64,000 nucleotides of DNA from positions 62,001-126,000 of the forward strand of contig OX328109.1 of assembly GCA_946811185.2 (NCBI GenBank), written 5' to 3'. The position numbers and the translations under genes are program-made. Positions 63,091 to 64,000 of this stretch are shown here, piece after piece; position 1 is the first letter of the stretch, and each line of letters starts with the position of its first letter. This stretch comes from Hippopus hippopus (lineage: Eukaryota; Mollusca; Bivalvia; Cardiida; Cardiidae). The notes beneath the pieces were generated by a model. It was given only the letters and a program-made list of their open reading frames with translations. It ran no database searches and was not told the origin of the DNA.

Positions 63091-64000
63091 CGGTCCAATG
63101 AATCACCGAAATACCACCGAAACACAGAAATAGCCCTTTTTTTATCATTGGGTTCAGATAACTGACTTAAGTATGCAGGATTTTTTTTTTCTTTCTTTTT
63201 TTTCCCCCAGAAAACACACTTTATCAACATATTAATAATTATTGAGAAGAATGATGTTGTTAATATGCATTGATCATTGATTTACGTGAAGAACAATCAC
63301 CAAAACACTCGCATGTCTGACCTGTTAGAAACTGAAATACCCTATCTTGATTGCGACACTATACAGACTAAAGATTTATCAATATGACATTATCACTAAT
63401 ATTTCTTTGAACGCTAAACACGCACAAAAGAGAGTGCTATTCCACTTCATTTGTGAAAGAAGTAGACCGAAATCCGACTTTACATTATGTAGGTCTCTGA
63501 TCCGTGCAAACAAACAAGTTTCTCGGCACGTTCTGTTCTCTTCTGTTATGTAAAAGTGAAGCGATCATATTTGAAGATGTTCGGCTGACATAATTAAATT
63601 TGATTGATGTGTAGTTTTGTCATTGTACATTTACAAGTGATAAGGTTTTTATTCATAATCTTATCTGCGGAATTGTACTTGTCTTATAAATTTACGCTGG
63701 GTACCGTGTTAACTACAGATTCAAAATGACTGCCAGTTTTCTAATTTGGCGATGTTTTAACTTCATATTCATTCCCCATATAAAAAAGGAAAACTATATA
63801 TATTTTCTAGTATACTTATGGATAAAGATAAGACACACCAATCTTGTACAAGAGCTACTGAATTGAGATTGTGGAGGTATAATCCCTGAATTGACCAATT
63901 CTAATACGTGGAGCTGGTATTTCAGAGGACATTAATTATACGGTAGGCTATTGCGGTGCAAATTCTTCACGGCGGGCATCAATACCATGTTGCTATTTTG
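63091..64000. mobile_element. Second copy of the 9214 transposon, cut by the window edge
   Basis: Starts CGGTCCAATGAATCACCG with ACCGAAATACCACCGAAACAC and follows the 9214 element through GATCATTGATTTACGTGAAG and AGAACAATCACCAAAACACT to the inner inverted segment. About 0.2 kb shorter over the same span. The right end lies outside the window. Confidence 0.85.

Overview
The window looks like repeat-dense nuclear DNA from a marine bivalve mollusc. That is an inference from repeat types, not from a gene: pearl-type (Helitron/HINE-like) elements with TCCG/GTCC microsatellites and internal tandem cores, tRNA-derived SINEs, and very many short TTAA- and TA-flanked elements. No complete protein gene, rRNA or working tRNA gene was found. 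No transposase, Rep/helicase or reverse transcriptase is visible, so every mobile element here appears non-autonomous.

Layout. 1-7560 is a GC-rich 146-bp tandem satellite of about 52 units. 7561-8995 is AT-rich and mostly single copy, with an open frame, a CpG-containing promoter-like stretch and a possible first exon (8331-8367). 9214-10461 is an unclassified DNA transposon with an 8-bp target duplication; a second copy runs off the right edge from 63091. 11-13 kb holds SINEs. 13.9-22.6 kb holds two copies of a hAT-like element in opposite orientation; the right copy is split by a 3.4-kb head-to-tail cluster of Helitron-like elements. 24-36 kb is deeply nested: TTAA elements, hAT-like elements with 5-bp duplications, and Helitron-like elements sit inside one another. 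36-61 kb is a field of TTAA elements plus an AT-rich ~158-bp array (48.6-50.4 kb), a ragged array (52.8-53.6 kb) and a 0.2-kb inverted repeat spanning about 7 kb. 61.6-62.7 kb is another Helitron-like element.

Family names used below. TM1: TTAA-flanked element of about 210-230 bp with ends TTAACYCTTTACC and a central palindrome; + orientation means the AAATTGAAAGCATTTGC half comes before the palindrome. TM2: TTAA-flanked, about 208 bp, with a core palindrome containing AGATCAGACTGCA. TA1: about 264 bp, ends TGAGCC/GGCTCA, TA duplication. HL: Helitron-like (pearl/HINE architecture). HT: hAT-like. Roughly fifty TM1 copies or fragments lie between 8.8 and 60.8 kb.

Main results: (1) the satellite monomer is recognisably homologous to the internal repeat of an HL element within the same window; (2) several nested insertions and empty sites inside the window establish the TTAA, TA, 5-bp and 8-bp target duplications directly; (3) TM1 exists with two different but equally palindromic cores, and its copies tend to lose DNA at the palindrome centre; (4) a weak but phase-consistent set of exon candidates on the + strand suggests a long-intron gene passing through the repeats.
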